From Hellea sp042093735 (lineage in GTDB: Bacteria > Pseudomonadota > Alphaproteobacteria > Caulobacterales > Maricaulaceae): a DNA stretch of 18,550 nucleotides. Location: positions 1-18,550 of the forward strand of contig JBELEM010000034.1 in NCBI GenBank assembly GCA_042093735.1. The letters are read 5' to 3'. Positions 1 to 7,315 of this stretch are shown in pieces; the stretch's first letter is position 1, and every line of letters begins with the position of its first letter. The notes beneath the pieces are model-generated. The model was given only the letters and a program-made list of their open reading frames with translations. It was not told where the DNA came from and searched no databases. Made by a program: the position numbers and the translations under genes.

Positions 1-33
1 GGGGTGATTTGTGATGATTTTTCGATTAACTAA
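1..33 (+). other. Possible 3' tail of an upstream gene
   Basis: Frame 1 is open from the left edge to a TAA at 31-33 and would encode the ten residues GVICDDFSIN. The other two forward frames close within 14 bases. If a gene runs in from the left in the same direction as crtB, this would be its C-terminus, ending 26 bases before the crtB start. The stretch is too short to identify, and chance openness is quite possible. Confidence 0.2.
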
Positions 34-59
34 CTTTTGAATGAAAGCTTATTGAAAAT

Positions 60-986
60 ATGGATATAATTACTGAACATGCTCATCAAAGTATTCAGCA
101 GGGGTCCAAATCATTTTCTTTGGCGTTAAAGTTTTTACCCAAGCGGTATAGAAATGACATAGCAATGCTTTATGCATGGTGTAGGTATTGTGACGACGTA
201 ATTGATGGTCAGGAAATGGGTCATGGACAAATATCTGATTATAAAAATGGGCAATTAGACCGTTTAAGTTTTTTGAATGAAAGAACTGCTGAGGCGTTAT
301 CTGGAAAGTTCATGAATGACCCAATATTTGATGGTTTAGCAAAAGTCATAAATAATAATTGCATAGATCATAAATACCCTAATGAACTTTTGAGGGGCTT
401 TTCAATGGATGCTAATTGCCGTGTTTACCGAACTATTGATGATGTTCTTGATTATAGTTATTATGTTGCTGGAGTTGTTGGTATAATGATAGCAAGAATT
501 ATGGGTATCACTGATGAGCATGTATTGGACCGAGCATGTGATTTAGGTATAGCCTTTCAATTAACCAATATAGCCAGAGATATAATGGATGATGCAAAAG
601 CTGATAGGGTTTTTATACCTCAGTCTTTATTTCATAATAAAGGGATTAGTGGCTCCGTAAAAGAATTACTTGATCAAAGAAATTTACCCATAATACACGA
701 GGCAGTACTGGCGCAATTAAGCTTAGCAGATAGATATTACAGAAGTTCTAAAGTTGGCATAAAAGCACTTCCTTTTCGTTGTGCGTGGGCAATGTATGCA
801 GCACTTAACGTTTATAGTGACATTGGCTCTAAAATAAAAAAACAAGGACCAGGAGCATGGTCTAACCGAGTAAGCTCAAGCCATTTAAGAAAGTTATATT
901 TGTCATTTATTGCTTTATTTTCAATATTTTTGAATAAGTTAGTATCCGACATTCCTAGAGAAAATTTATATCAACGCCCGAAATAA
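60..986 (+). CDS. crtB: Phytoene synthase (squalene/phytoene synthase family)
   Basis: Predicted to join two geranylgeranyl diphosphates head-to-head into phytoene, the first committed step of C40 carotenoid synthesis. The 308-residue length is normal. The first Asp-rich motif is at residues 45-49 (DDVID), preceded by the CrtB signature GSKSFSLALKFLP and LYAWCRYCDD. The second is NIARDIMDD around 170-178 (D174, D178), followed by ADRVFIP. The stretch LPFRCAWAMYAALNVYSDIG near residue 237 also matches CrtB. These signatures fit CrtB better than the hopanoid squalene synthases HpnC/HpnD, which have AFCRxxDDIAD-type motifs. It converges on accC with a 14-base gap, so it is probably the last gene of a carotenoid cluster lying to the left. 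Whether the product feeds retinal and a rhodopsin or other pigments cannot be told here. The ATG at 60 has only a weak ribosome-binding site. Confidence 0.9.
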   Translation: MDIITEHAHQSIQQGSKSFSLALKFLPKRYRNDIAMLYAWCRYCDDVIDGQEMGHGQISDYKNGQLDRLSFLNERTAEALSGKFMNDPIFDGLAKVINNNCIDHKYPNELLRGFSMDANCRVYRTIDDVLDYSYYVAGVVGIMIARIMGITDEHVLDRACDLGIAFQLTNIARDIMDDAKADRVFIPQSLFHNKGISGSVKELLDQRNLPIIHEAVLAQLSLADRYYRSSKVGIKALPFRCAWAMYAALNVYSDIGSKIKKQGPGAWSNRVSSSHLRKLYLSFIALFSIFLNKLVSDIPRENLYQRPK

Positions 987-1000
987 GGCATTTGGACTGA

Positions 1001-2365
1001 TCAGACTTTATTTTTTTTATCAAGCCATGTTTCAAGCCAATGAATATCATATTTACCTTTTTTAAAGTCTGGGTCCTCCAAAAGGTCTTCATGTAGCTTT
1101 TTTGTGGTTTCAATACCAGTTATAACAGTTTCCCCTAAAGCTCTTTTTAATCTAAAAAGCGCACCTTCACGCGTATTCCCCCAGACTATCAATTTGCCAA
1201 CTAAACTATCATAATGCGGTGGAATAATGTAACCGCTATACAAACCACTATCAAATCGAGTATTCATTCCCCCTGCAGCATGAAAATCTATAACTTTACC
1301 TGGACAAGGTACGAATGTTGTTGGATGTTCAGCATTTATTCTACATTCGATACTATGGCCATTAAAATTTATGTCTTTTTGCGTATAATTAAGATGTAAA
1401 TCGGATGCTACTCTAATTTGCTCTCTAACTAAGTCTATTCCAGTTATTTCCTCTGTAATAGGATGTTCAACTTGTAATCGCGTATTCATTTCTATGAAGT
1501 AAAACTCTCCATTTTCATATAAAAACTCAACTGTACCAACACCGCGGTACCCTATTTTCTTTATTGCTTTTGTTACTATGCTGCCAATTTTATTTCTTTC
1601 TTTACTAGATATACAGGGTGAGGGCGCTTCCTCTAGTATTTTTTGATTCCGTCTTTGTAAGCTGCAGTCTCTTTCACCAAGGTGCACAACATTTCCATGC
1701 TTATCTGCTAGAACTTGTATTTCTATGTGCCTCGGGTTTGTCAGATATTTTTCTAAATAAACAGTACCATCCCCAAAAGCGGCAATGGCTTCTTGTTGAG
1801 CTGAATTAATCGCTTCTTCTAAATCTTCTTTTTTATTGGCTAAACGCATGCCTCTACCTCCCCCTCCAGAAGCAGCTTTAACTAATAATGGGAAGCCTAG
1901 TTTCTCGCTAACTTTTTTTGCTTCCGTATATGTCGAGACCCCGCCATCAGAACCAGGAACCACGGGGATACCCGCTTTTTTAACAGTATCTTTGGCGGTA
2001 ATTTTATCTCCCATAATTTGTATATGTTGAGCAGTTGGTCCTATGAACTCCATTCCATGTGCTTCAACTATTTCTGCAAACCTCGCGTTTTCTGATAAAA
2101 ACCCATATCCTGGGTGTACAGCATCAGCATTAGTGATTTCACAAGCTGCTATAATTGCAGGTATGTTCAGATAACTATCTGTTGCACTATTTGGTCCTAT
2201 GCACACGCTTTCATCTGCTAATCTTACATGCATTGCTTCACGATCTGCCTCAGAGTATACAGCCACGGTATTTATACCCATTTCCTTGCAGGCCCTATGA
2301 ATCCTAAGCGCTATTTCACCCCTGTTAGCAATTAGTATTTTTTTAAATTTAGTCGAACCAGGCAT
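1001..2365 (-). CDS. accC: Biotin carboxylase subunit of acetyl-CoA carboxylase
   Basis: Carboxylates the biotin on AccB using ATP and bicarbonate, the first half-reaction of malonyl-CoA formation. The 454 residues match the usual length of about 450. In order: N-terminal biotin carboxylase domain (IANRGEIALRI, HPGYGFLSEN at 84-93), ATP-grasp domain with Lys121, Lys163 and the glycine loop ASGGGGRGM (165-173), then catalytic residues aligning with the E. coli enzyme: Lys242, Glu280, Glu292, Asn294, Arg296, Glu300 and Arg342. RRNQK replaces the RRHQK of E. coli, a variant also seen in plant enzymes and so not alarming. It lies 3 bases downstream of accB and is the last gene of aroQ-accB-accC. 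The stop is TGA. The carboxyltransferase genes accA and accD are not in the window. Confidence 0.97.
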   Translation of the reverse strand: MPGSTKFKKILIANRGEIALRIHRACKEMGINTVAVYSEADREAMHVRLADESVCIGPNSATDSYLNIPAIIAACEITNADAVHPGYGFLSENARFAEIVEAHGMEFIGPTAQHIQIMGDKITAKDTVKKAGIPVVPGSDGGVSTYTEAKKVSEKLGFPLLVKAASGGGGRGMRLANKKEDLEEAINSAQQEAIAAFGDGTVYLEKYLTNPRHIEIQVLADKHGNVVHLGERDCSLQRRNQKILEEAPSPCISSKERNKIGSIVTKAIKKIGYRGVGTVEFLYENGEFYFIEMNTRLQVEHPITEEITGIDLVREQIRVASDLHLNYTQKDINFNGHSIECRINAEHPTTFVPCPGKVIDFHAAGGMNTRFDSGLYSGYIIPPHYDSLVGKLIVWGNTREGALFRLKRALGETVITGIETTKKLHEDLLEDPDFKKGKYDIHWLETWLDKKNKV

Positions 2366-2368
2366 AAT

Positions 2369-2857
2369 TTATTCTATAGTAAATAGTGGATCGCCAAACT
2401 CAACTGGTTGAGCGTTTTCTATTAGAATTTTCGTAATTGTACCTGACTTGGTAGCAGTGATAGAGTTGAAGGTTTTCATCGCTTCTATTAGTACAATTGT
2501 ATCACCCTCTTTTACTTTATCATTAATTTTCACAAAGGGATCGGCATCAGGTGAGGGTCTAGTGTATACTGTACCAACCATTGGGGATTTAATGGCATTT
2601 AAATGAGAAGCGTGATCACTATTACTCTCGGTAGTTAGTTTATTGTTTTTTGTATTTAAAGTTACCGCTCTCTCATTTACTTTATTTTCGATTTCTTGGT
2701 AACTATCTGTAATTGCTTGGTTTCTTCGAGATAATTTAATCTTTATATCACCTTCTTCGATTTGTATTTCAGAAAGGTTATTTTCGGTGAGAATTTTAGT
2801 TAGTTCTTTAGTCATTTTAATAGATTGTAATGAAGGTTTAAAATTGGATTTTGTCAT
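2369..2857 (-). CDS. accB: Biotin carboxyl carrier protein of acetyl-CoA carboxylase
   Basis: Carries biotin between AccC and the AccAD carboxyltransferase. The 162 residues divide into an N-terminal helical segment (about 1-45, KELTKILTENNLSEIQIEEGDIKIKL), a polar linker (about 46-88), and the C-terminal biotinyl domain (about 90-162). Lys128 in EAMKTFN is the biotinylated residue, and VEFGDPLFTIE closes the domain as usual. The linker is rich in Asn, Thr, Ser and Glu rather than the Ala/Pro-rich linker of many BCCPs, as expected in AT-rich DNA. A GGAGAG ribosome-binding site on the minus strand lies in the end of aroQ, 5 bases upstream of which the gap between the genes begins. Methionines at residues 1 and 15 are possible starts; the first has the ribosome-binding site. 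Confidence 0.96.
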   Translation of the reverse strand: MTKSNFKPSLQSIKMTKELTKILTENNLSEIQIEEGDIKIKLSRRNQAITDSYQEIENKVNERAVTLNTKNNKLTTESNSDHASHLNAIKSPMVGTVYTRPSPDADPFVKINDKVKEGDTIVLIEAMKTFNSITATKSGTITKILIENAQPVEFGDPLFTIE

Positions 2858-2862
2858 TTTAT

Positions 2863-3315
2863 CTAACTCTCCGTATTAGGTTTTAACAAATCATCTATAG
2901 CCTTTATAGCTAGCAAATAAGAATTTGGGCCAAAGCCACTTATTGTTCCATTTACAACTTCTGCAACGAATGACTTATGTCTAAAGCTTTCCCGTTTAGC
3001 TGGCTGAGATAAATGAATTTCTATTGAAGGAATTATTAATGACTTTAGTGCGTCATGAATAGCTACTGATGTGTGAGTGTAGGCAGCGGGGTTAATAATT
3101 ACACCAGATGCTTCATTCCCAGCTTCTTGTATAAAGTTAACAATTTCACCTTCTATATTGCTTTGTTTAAATACTATATCTAAACATAAGTTTTTACTAT
3201 ATTCTTTACATTTATTTTCTATGTCATTTAATGTTGACTGGCCATATATTCCTGGCTCTCTATTACCCAATAAATTCAAGTTTGGTCCATTTATTATGTA
3301 AATGATTTTTGTCAT
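2863..3315 (-). CDS. aroQ: Type II 3-dehydroquinate dehydratase
   Basis: Dehydrates 3-dehydroquinate to 3-dehydroshikimate, step three of the shikimate pathway. The 150 residues are typical of the small dodecameric type II enzyme. The signature GPNLNLLGNREPGIYG lies at 10-25 with the lid Arg19 and catalytic Tyr24. Asn75 and His81 are in INPAAYTHTS, and His101 begins HLSQ. Arg112 is in the FRHKS segment. The substrate-binding loop reads HLSQPAKRE where HLSN-x-xRE is usual, so an Asn is replaced by Gln at 104; the effect is unknown. First gene of an aroQ-accB-accC operon, an arrangement common in proteobacteria. A GAGG ribosome-binding site and a strong promoter lie directly upstream. Confidence 0.95.
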   Translation of the reverse strand: MTKIIYIINGPNLNLLGNREPGIYGQSTLNDIENKCKEYSKNLCLDIVFKQSNIEGEIVNFIQEAGNEASGVIINPAAYTHTSVAIHDALKSLIIPSIEIHLSQPAKRESFRHKSFVAEVVNGTISGFGPNSYLLAIKAIDDLLKPNTES

Positions 3316-3331
3316 TGAATACCTCGTTTTT

Positions 3332-3360
3332 ATTATGTTAACCTTACTACGCTTTGTCTA
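3332..3360 (-). promoter_or_regulatory. Sigma70-like promoter of aroQ-accB-accC
   Basis: On the minus strand the sequence reads TAGACA (3360-3355), a 17-base spacer, then CATAAT (3337-3332). Each hexamer matches the sigma70 consensus at five of six positions. Transcription would start near 3325, leaving a leader of only about ten bases with the GAGGT ribosome-binding site near its 5' end. It sits in the 73-base gap between divergent aroQ and thiS. The call rests on consensus match and position only. Confidence 0.5.
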
Positions 3361-3388
3361 CAAGCCTCTATATCCATTGGAATAAAGT

Positions 3389-3592
3389 ATGTATTTAATT
3401 GTGAACGGTAAAAGATATGATAATCTAGAAGATGATATAACAATGCGTGAATTATTGGATCATTTGAAATTACCAGCTAAAAAAATAGCCATTGAACGAA
3501 ATCGTGAAATCGTATCTAAGTCAACTTACGATAGTGTAAGCTTAAATGATGGCGATATAATAGAAATTATTCATTTCATAGGTGGTGGTTAA
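3389..3592 (+). CDS. thiS: Sulfur carrier protein ThiS
   Basis: Small ubiquitin-fold protein that delivers sulfur as a C-terminal thiocarboxylate to ThiG for the thiazole ring of thiamine. At 67 residues it is the expected size, starts MYLIVNGKRY, has LPAKKIAIERN in the middle and ends GDIIEIIHFIGGG with the required terminal Gly-Gly. A GGA at 3379-3381 is spaced 7 bases from the ATG. Its TAA stop shares one base with the thiG ATG, so the two are translationally coupled. No TPP riboswitch precedes it: the 73-base upstream gap lacks the conserved aptamer segments. ThiF and ThiO are not in the window. Confidence 0.93.
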   Translation: MYLIVNGKRYDNLEDDITMRELLDHLKLPAKKIAIERNREIVSKSTYDSVSLNDGDIIEIIHFIGGG

Positions 3593-4380
3593 TGAAAAAT
3601 AGCATTAAATCCAATGATACTCTGAAAGTAGGAAGTCATGAATTTAATTCACGACTAATAATCGGTACGGGAAAATATACCAATTATAAGCAAAATTCTG
3701 ATGCCCTTAACGCTTCTGGAGCTGAAATGGTAACTGTTGCTGTCAGAAGAGTAAATGTGTCTGACCCTAATAAGCCTATGCTCGTTGACTATATAGATCC
3801 TAAGAAAACAGTCTACTTGCCCAATACAGCCGGTTGTTTCACAGGTGAAGATGCTGTTAGAACCCTGAGGTTAGCTAAAGAAGCTGGAGGCTGGAATTTA
3901 GTTAAGCTTGAAGTACTATCCGATCCCAAACATCTTTATCCGGATATGGAGGAAACTCTAAGATCAGCTGAATTACTCATTAAGGACGGCTTTGAAGTTA
4001 TGGTTTATTGCTCAGATGACCCTGTATTTGCTAAGAAATTAGAAGATATGGGTTGCGTAGCAATAATGCCTCTTGGAGCACCTATTGGTTCAGGCCTTGG
4101 CATTCAAAATAAAGTGAATATTAGACTAATTGTTGAGCAATCGAATGTGCCTGTGATTGTTGACGCAGGAGTTGGAACGGCGTCCGATGCGGCTATCGCA
4201 ATGGAGCTTGGTTGTGATGGAGTGTTAATGAATACCGCAATAGCAAATGCCAAGGATCCAATAAAAATGGCTTTAGCTATGAAACATGCTGTAATTGCAG
4301 GAAGAGAAGCATATCTAGCCGGTCGAATGCCTACAAAAAAATATGCTGATCCTAGCTCACCATTGGCAGGGCTAATTTAG
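3592..4380 (+). CDS. thiG: Thiazole synthase ThiG
   Basis: Forms the thiazole phosphate moiety of thiamine from 1-deoxy-D-xylulose 5-phosphate, ThiS thiocarboxylate and dehydroglycine. The 262-residue TIM barrel is of normal length. Motifs are SRLIIGTGKY (20-29), the Schiff-base lysine Lys105 in LVKLEVL, GAPIGSGLGIQN for phosphate binding, DAGVGTASDAA and the C-terminal SSPLAGLI. The start overlaps the thiS stop by one base. The glycine-derived dehydroglycine must come from ThiO or ThiH encoded elsewhere. An MFS transporter follows after 12 bases and may be co-transcribed. Confidence 0.96.
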   Translation: MKNSIKSNDTLKVGSHEFNSRLIIGTGKYTNYKQNSDALNASGAEMVTVAVRRVNVSDPNKPMLVDYIDPKKTVYLPNTAGCFTGEDAVRTLRLAKEAGGWNLVKLEVLSDPKHLYPDMEETLRSAELLIKDGFEVMVYCSDDPVFAKKLEDMGCVAIMPLGAPIGSGLGIQNKVNIRLIVEQSNVPVIVDAGVGTASDAAIAMELGCDGVLMNTAIANAKDPIKMALAMKHAVIAGREAYLAGRMPTKKYADPSSPLAGLI

Positions 4381-4392
4381 TTTTTTTCAAGC

Positions 4393-5604
4393 ATGTTAAA
4401 TACAAAAAAACACCCAAATTTTTCTATGCATACATGGGAATTCATATCCTTGGTCGCTGCTTTGATGGCGATGAATGCATTCGCTATAGACATTATGTTG
4501 CCGGCAATGGGTGTTATTGCTGATCATTACAAAATTGTAGGTAACGGGCAACAATGGTTGATTTATTCGTTTATCCTTGGGTTTGGTGTCCCTCAGTTAT
4601 TCTTTGGGCCAATAACTGATAAATATGGAAGAAGAAACCTTTTAAAGATATGCATGGTTGCTTATGTGGCTTTTGCATTTCTATGTATGTTAACATCAAG
4701 TTTTTATTTCCTATGCATCGCAAGGTTTTTTCAAGGAGTTTTTTCTTCAGGAATTAGAGTTATAGCAATATCTGTAGTGAGGGATTTAACAGCTGGACGA
4801 ACTATGGCGCGTATTATGTCACTTGTTATGACTGTATTTATGATAGTACCTATTTTTGCGCCAGTTATTGGTCAAGGCGTAATGATTATTGCAGGTTGGA
4901 AATGGACCTTTGGTGTTCTTGGCCTTGCGGGGTTAGTTGTATTTTTATGGTCGCATTATAGACTGCCAGAAACTCTCCAAAACCCGTCAAATAGAAATAT
5001 CGGTTTCAAATCATTAATTAATATTTTTTCTGAGGTTTTAAAGGACCGTGTGACAACTGGCTATATGATCTCAAGCAGTTTTATCTATGCGGCTCTTTTC
5101 GCTTTTATTGCTTCTGCTGAGCAAATATTTAATGATGTATTCAATACAGGTAATTTATTTTCATTATGGTTTGCTTTAATAGCAGGTACTCTTGCATTAG
5201 CTAATTTTATAAACTTTCATATAGTAGATATTATTGGTATGCGAAGAATAAGCCACATAACACTCCTGCTATTTATATTAATCTCTTTAATAAATCTATT
5301 AGCTTCTTATTTTTTTGGTGAGATATTATCGATTTTTTTACCTCTATTTGCACTTACATTTGGTTGTTTTGGAATGTTAGGAGCTAATTTTTCTGCCATT
5401 GCTATGGAGTCTCAAGGCGATAGAGCTGGTACAGCCAGTGCTCTATACGGTTTTTTTACTACAGCAGTGTCAAGTGTATTCGGATATTTTGTATCGAGCC
5501 AATTTAATGGTTCTGTGACCCCAATTTTGATAGGATTTATATTCCTTGGGGTATTTTCATTGATCACTGTGATTATTACAGAAAATGGATTGTTGTTTGG
5601 ATAG
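4393..5604 (+). CDS. MFS transporter, Bcr/CflA-type
   Basis: A 403-residue, highly hydrophobic integral membrane protein with about twelve predicted transmembrane segments. The first reads ALMAMNAFAIDIMLPAMGVI, followed by MFS motif A around residues 72-80 (GPITDKYGRR). The segment RFFQGVFSSGIRVIAISVVRD with a later VPIFAPVIGQG resembles the Bcr/CflA drug:proton antiporters. The substrate cannot be read from sequence; export of drugs or a metabolite is the family expectation. It starts 12 bases after thiG in the same direction, so a thiamine-related role is conceivable but unsupported. The ATG at 4393 lacks a clear ribosome-binding site, and the Met at residue 12 (4426) is an alternative start. 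It converges on the acyl-CoA ligase with an 18-base gap. Confidence 0.85.
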   Translation: MLNTKKHPNFSMHTWEFISLVAALMAMNAFAIDIMLPAMGVIADHYKIVGNGQQWLIYSFILGFGVPQLFFGPITDKYGRRNLLKICMVAYVAFAFLCMLTSSFYFLCIARFFQGVFSSGIRVIAISVVRDLTAGRTMARIMSLVMTVFMIVPIFAPVIGQGVMIIAGWKWTFGVLGLAGLVVFLWSHYRLPETLQNPSNRNIGFKSLINIFSEVLKDRVTTGYMISSSFIYAALFAFIASAEQIFNDVFNTGNLFSLWFALIAGTLALANFINFHIVDIIGMRRISHITLLLFILISLINLLASYFFGEILSIFLPLFALTFGCFGMLGANFSAIAMESQGDRAGTASALYGFFTTAVSSVFGYFVSSQFNGSVTPILIGFIFLGVFSLITVIITENGLLFG

Positions 5605-5622
5605 TAATTATTTATTGAGCCA

Positions 5623-7245
5623 TTATCCCTTTGTATAGTAATCTTTATATATTTCCTTGAGTTCGCGTTTAAGGATTTTTCCAGTTGCACCCAATGGTAG
5701 TTCGTTTTGATAGACCATTTCGTCAGGCATCCACCATTTAGCGCATTTAGCCAGTATAAAAGATTTTACCTCTTCTTTATCAGGAGTTTTTCCTGGAACA
5801 GGTTGTAAAATCAAGAAAGGTCTTTCTTGCCATTTATCATGCCTAATTCCAATGCAGGCGGCCATTGCTACATCTGGATGATCAGATGCTGCATTTTCTA
5901 CATCAATTGAGCTCACCCATTCACCGCCTGACTTTATAACATCCTTAGATCTATCTGTTATTTCCATAAAGCCTGTGGGGTGTAATTTGCTAACATCACC
6001 AGTTGCAAACCATCCATCACTTGTGAAGCTCTCTGCTCCATCCCCTTTGAAATAACCACTTGCAACCCAAGGACCTTTAACTTGTAGGTGACCTTCAGAA
6101 ACTCCATCTTCAGGCAATATATTATTTTCATCATCGACGATACGCATATCGATACCAAACATTCTTCGACCTGCAAGTAATTTATCACTAACAGTTGAGT
6201 CATAATCATTTAAATCAGTATCGGGATGTGCGGTATAGGTGCAACCAATCGGAGATGTTTCTGTCATTCCCCAGCCTTGTTGCATTGGGATTCCTAAGTC
6301 TTGTTCATATGATCTCAGGAGTGACTCTGGTAGCGCTGATCCTCCAACTAAAGCTTTTTTAACGCTTTTAAGCTCTATGTTGTTAGCTTTAGCGTAATTG
6401 TAAACACCCAGCCATACAGTAGGTACTCCAGCCATTAAGGAAACTTTTTCTTGGTTAATCATTTTGCACATACTTTCACCGTCAAGTCCCGGTCCTGGCA
6501 TCACAAGTTTTGCTCCTATCATTGCTGCTGAATAAATTAATCCCCAAGCTGAAACGTGAAACATTGGTACAACTGCAAGTATTACACTACGTGAGCCAGC
6601 ACCGATAACATCGTGAAATGATCCTGCCATTGCATGTAATACAGTTGATCTATGGGAGTAGAGCACACCTTTAGGGTTACCGGTGGTTCCCGAGGTATAA
6701 CATAGCGTACAGGCAGTATTCTCATCAAACCTTTCCCATACAATATCTACTGATGCATTTACTATGAAAGATTCAAAGTCAATTATAGGAGTATCAATCT
6801 CTGGTAAATTTTGTTCGTTTGTAAGGCAGATCCAATGATCAACACTTTTACAGCTATCTGATATTGAATTGATTATGGGTGAAAATGTTTTATCGAAAAA
6901 TACGAAACTATCTTCTGCATGATTGACCATCCAAGATATCTGGTCAGGCTTCAATCGCGGGTTTATTGTATGAACAACAGCCCCGATTGACGAAACCGCA
7001 TAGTATATTTCAATATGTTGGTAATTATTCCAAGCAATAGTAGCAATACGATCACCCTTTTTTACACCAGCTTTTAACAAAGCATTAGCAAGTTTTTTAA
7101 CTCTAACAGCACAATCTGACCAAGTATAACGATGTTCGGTCATATCAGAGTTAAGTGTAAAAATTTCACGCGTAGAATGAACCTTTGATGCATGATCTAT
7201 TAGGTCACTAATCATTAGCTCTTGCTTCATCATTAAGCCTTGCAT
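5623..7245 (-). CDS. AMP-forming acyl-CoA synthetase, AlkK/DmdB group
   Basis: Activates a carboxylic acid to its CoA thioester through an acyl-adenylate. The 540 residues carry the adenylate-forming motifs in order: phosphate loop TSGTTGNPKG (184-193), GWGMTET (324-330), then TGDVSKLHPTGFMEITDRSKDVIKSGGEWVS and the C-terminal TGKILK with catalytic Lys523. The N-terminus (MQGLMMKQELMISDLIDHASKVH, later AWNNYQHIEIYYAVSSIGAVVHTINPRL and HAEDSFVFFDKTF) resembles the medium-chain ligase AlkK and 3-methylmercaptopropionyl-CoA ligase DmdB of marine bacteria. A fatty-acid substrate and methylmercaptopropionate are both plausible, so no gene symbol is given. The ATG has a strong AAGGAG at 7252-7257, spaced 6 bases. 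It stands alone on its strand, divergent from the PLP enzyme. Confidence 0.9.
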   Translation of the reverse strand: MQGLMMKQELMISDLIDHASKVHSTREIFTLNSDMTEHRYTWSDCAVRVKKLANALLKAGVKKGDRIATIAWNNYQHIEIYYAVSSIGAVVHTINPRLKPDQISWMVNHAEDSFVFFDKTFSPIINSISDSCKSVDHWICLTNEQNLPEIDTPIIDFESFIVNASVDIVWERFDENTACTLCYTSGTTGNPKGVLYSHRSTVLHAMAGSFHDVIGAGSRSVILAVVPMFHVSAWGLIYSAAMIGAKLVMPGPGLDGESMCKMINQEKVSLMAGVPTVWLGVYNYAKANNIELKSVKKALVGGSALPESLLRSYEQDLGIPMQQGWGMTETSPIGCTYTAHPDTDLNDYDSTVSDKLLAGRRMFGIDMRIVDDENNILPEDGVSEGHLQVKGPWVASGYFKGDGAESFTSDGWFATGDVSKLHPTGFMEITDRSKDVIKSGGEWVSSIDVENAASDHPDVAMAACIGIRHDKWQERPFLILQPVPGKTPDKEEVKSFILAKCAKWWMPDEMVYQNELPLGATGKILKRELKEIYKDYYTKG

Positions 7246-7279
7246 CGACTTCTCCTTAATAAATTTTTTATTTGTTTGT

Positions 7280-7308
7280 TTTATTTATGTACATTCAGTT
7301 AGTGTCAA
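7280..7308 (-). promoter_or_regulatory. Candidate promoter of the acyl-CoA synthetase gene
   Basis: On the minus strand a perfect TTGACA occupies 7308-7303, followed 17 bases later by AATAAA (7285-7280) inside a very AT-rich run. The -35 is consensus but the -10 is poor, and neighbouring registers such as TAAATA at 15-base spacing are possible. It lies 35 to 63 bases upstream of the acyl-CoA synthetase ATG, within the 70-base gap to the divergent PLP enzyme. The -35 box ends only 7 bases before the start codon of the divergent gene. Confidence 0.4.
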
Positions 7309-7315
7309 CAAGCTT

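Noticed and set aside
60..986. Hopanoid squalene synthase (HpnC/HpnD) as the identity of the first gene
   Set aside because: The first motif LYAWCRYCDDVIDG and the following NIARDIMDDA-ADRVFIP are of phytoene synthase type.
987..1010. CTGATCAG palindrome followed by a T-rich run between crtB and accC as a terminator
   Set aside because: The palindrome has no loop, the possible stem is only about four pairs, and the T run belongs to accC codons.
5412..5690. Minus-strand open frame overlapping the ends of the MFS transporter and the acyl-CoA ligase
   Set aside because: It is antisense to the transporter's last helix and reads in another frame through the ligase's C-terminal motif; no family resemblance.
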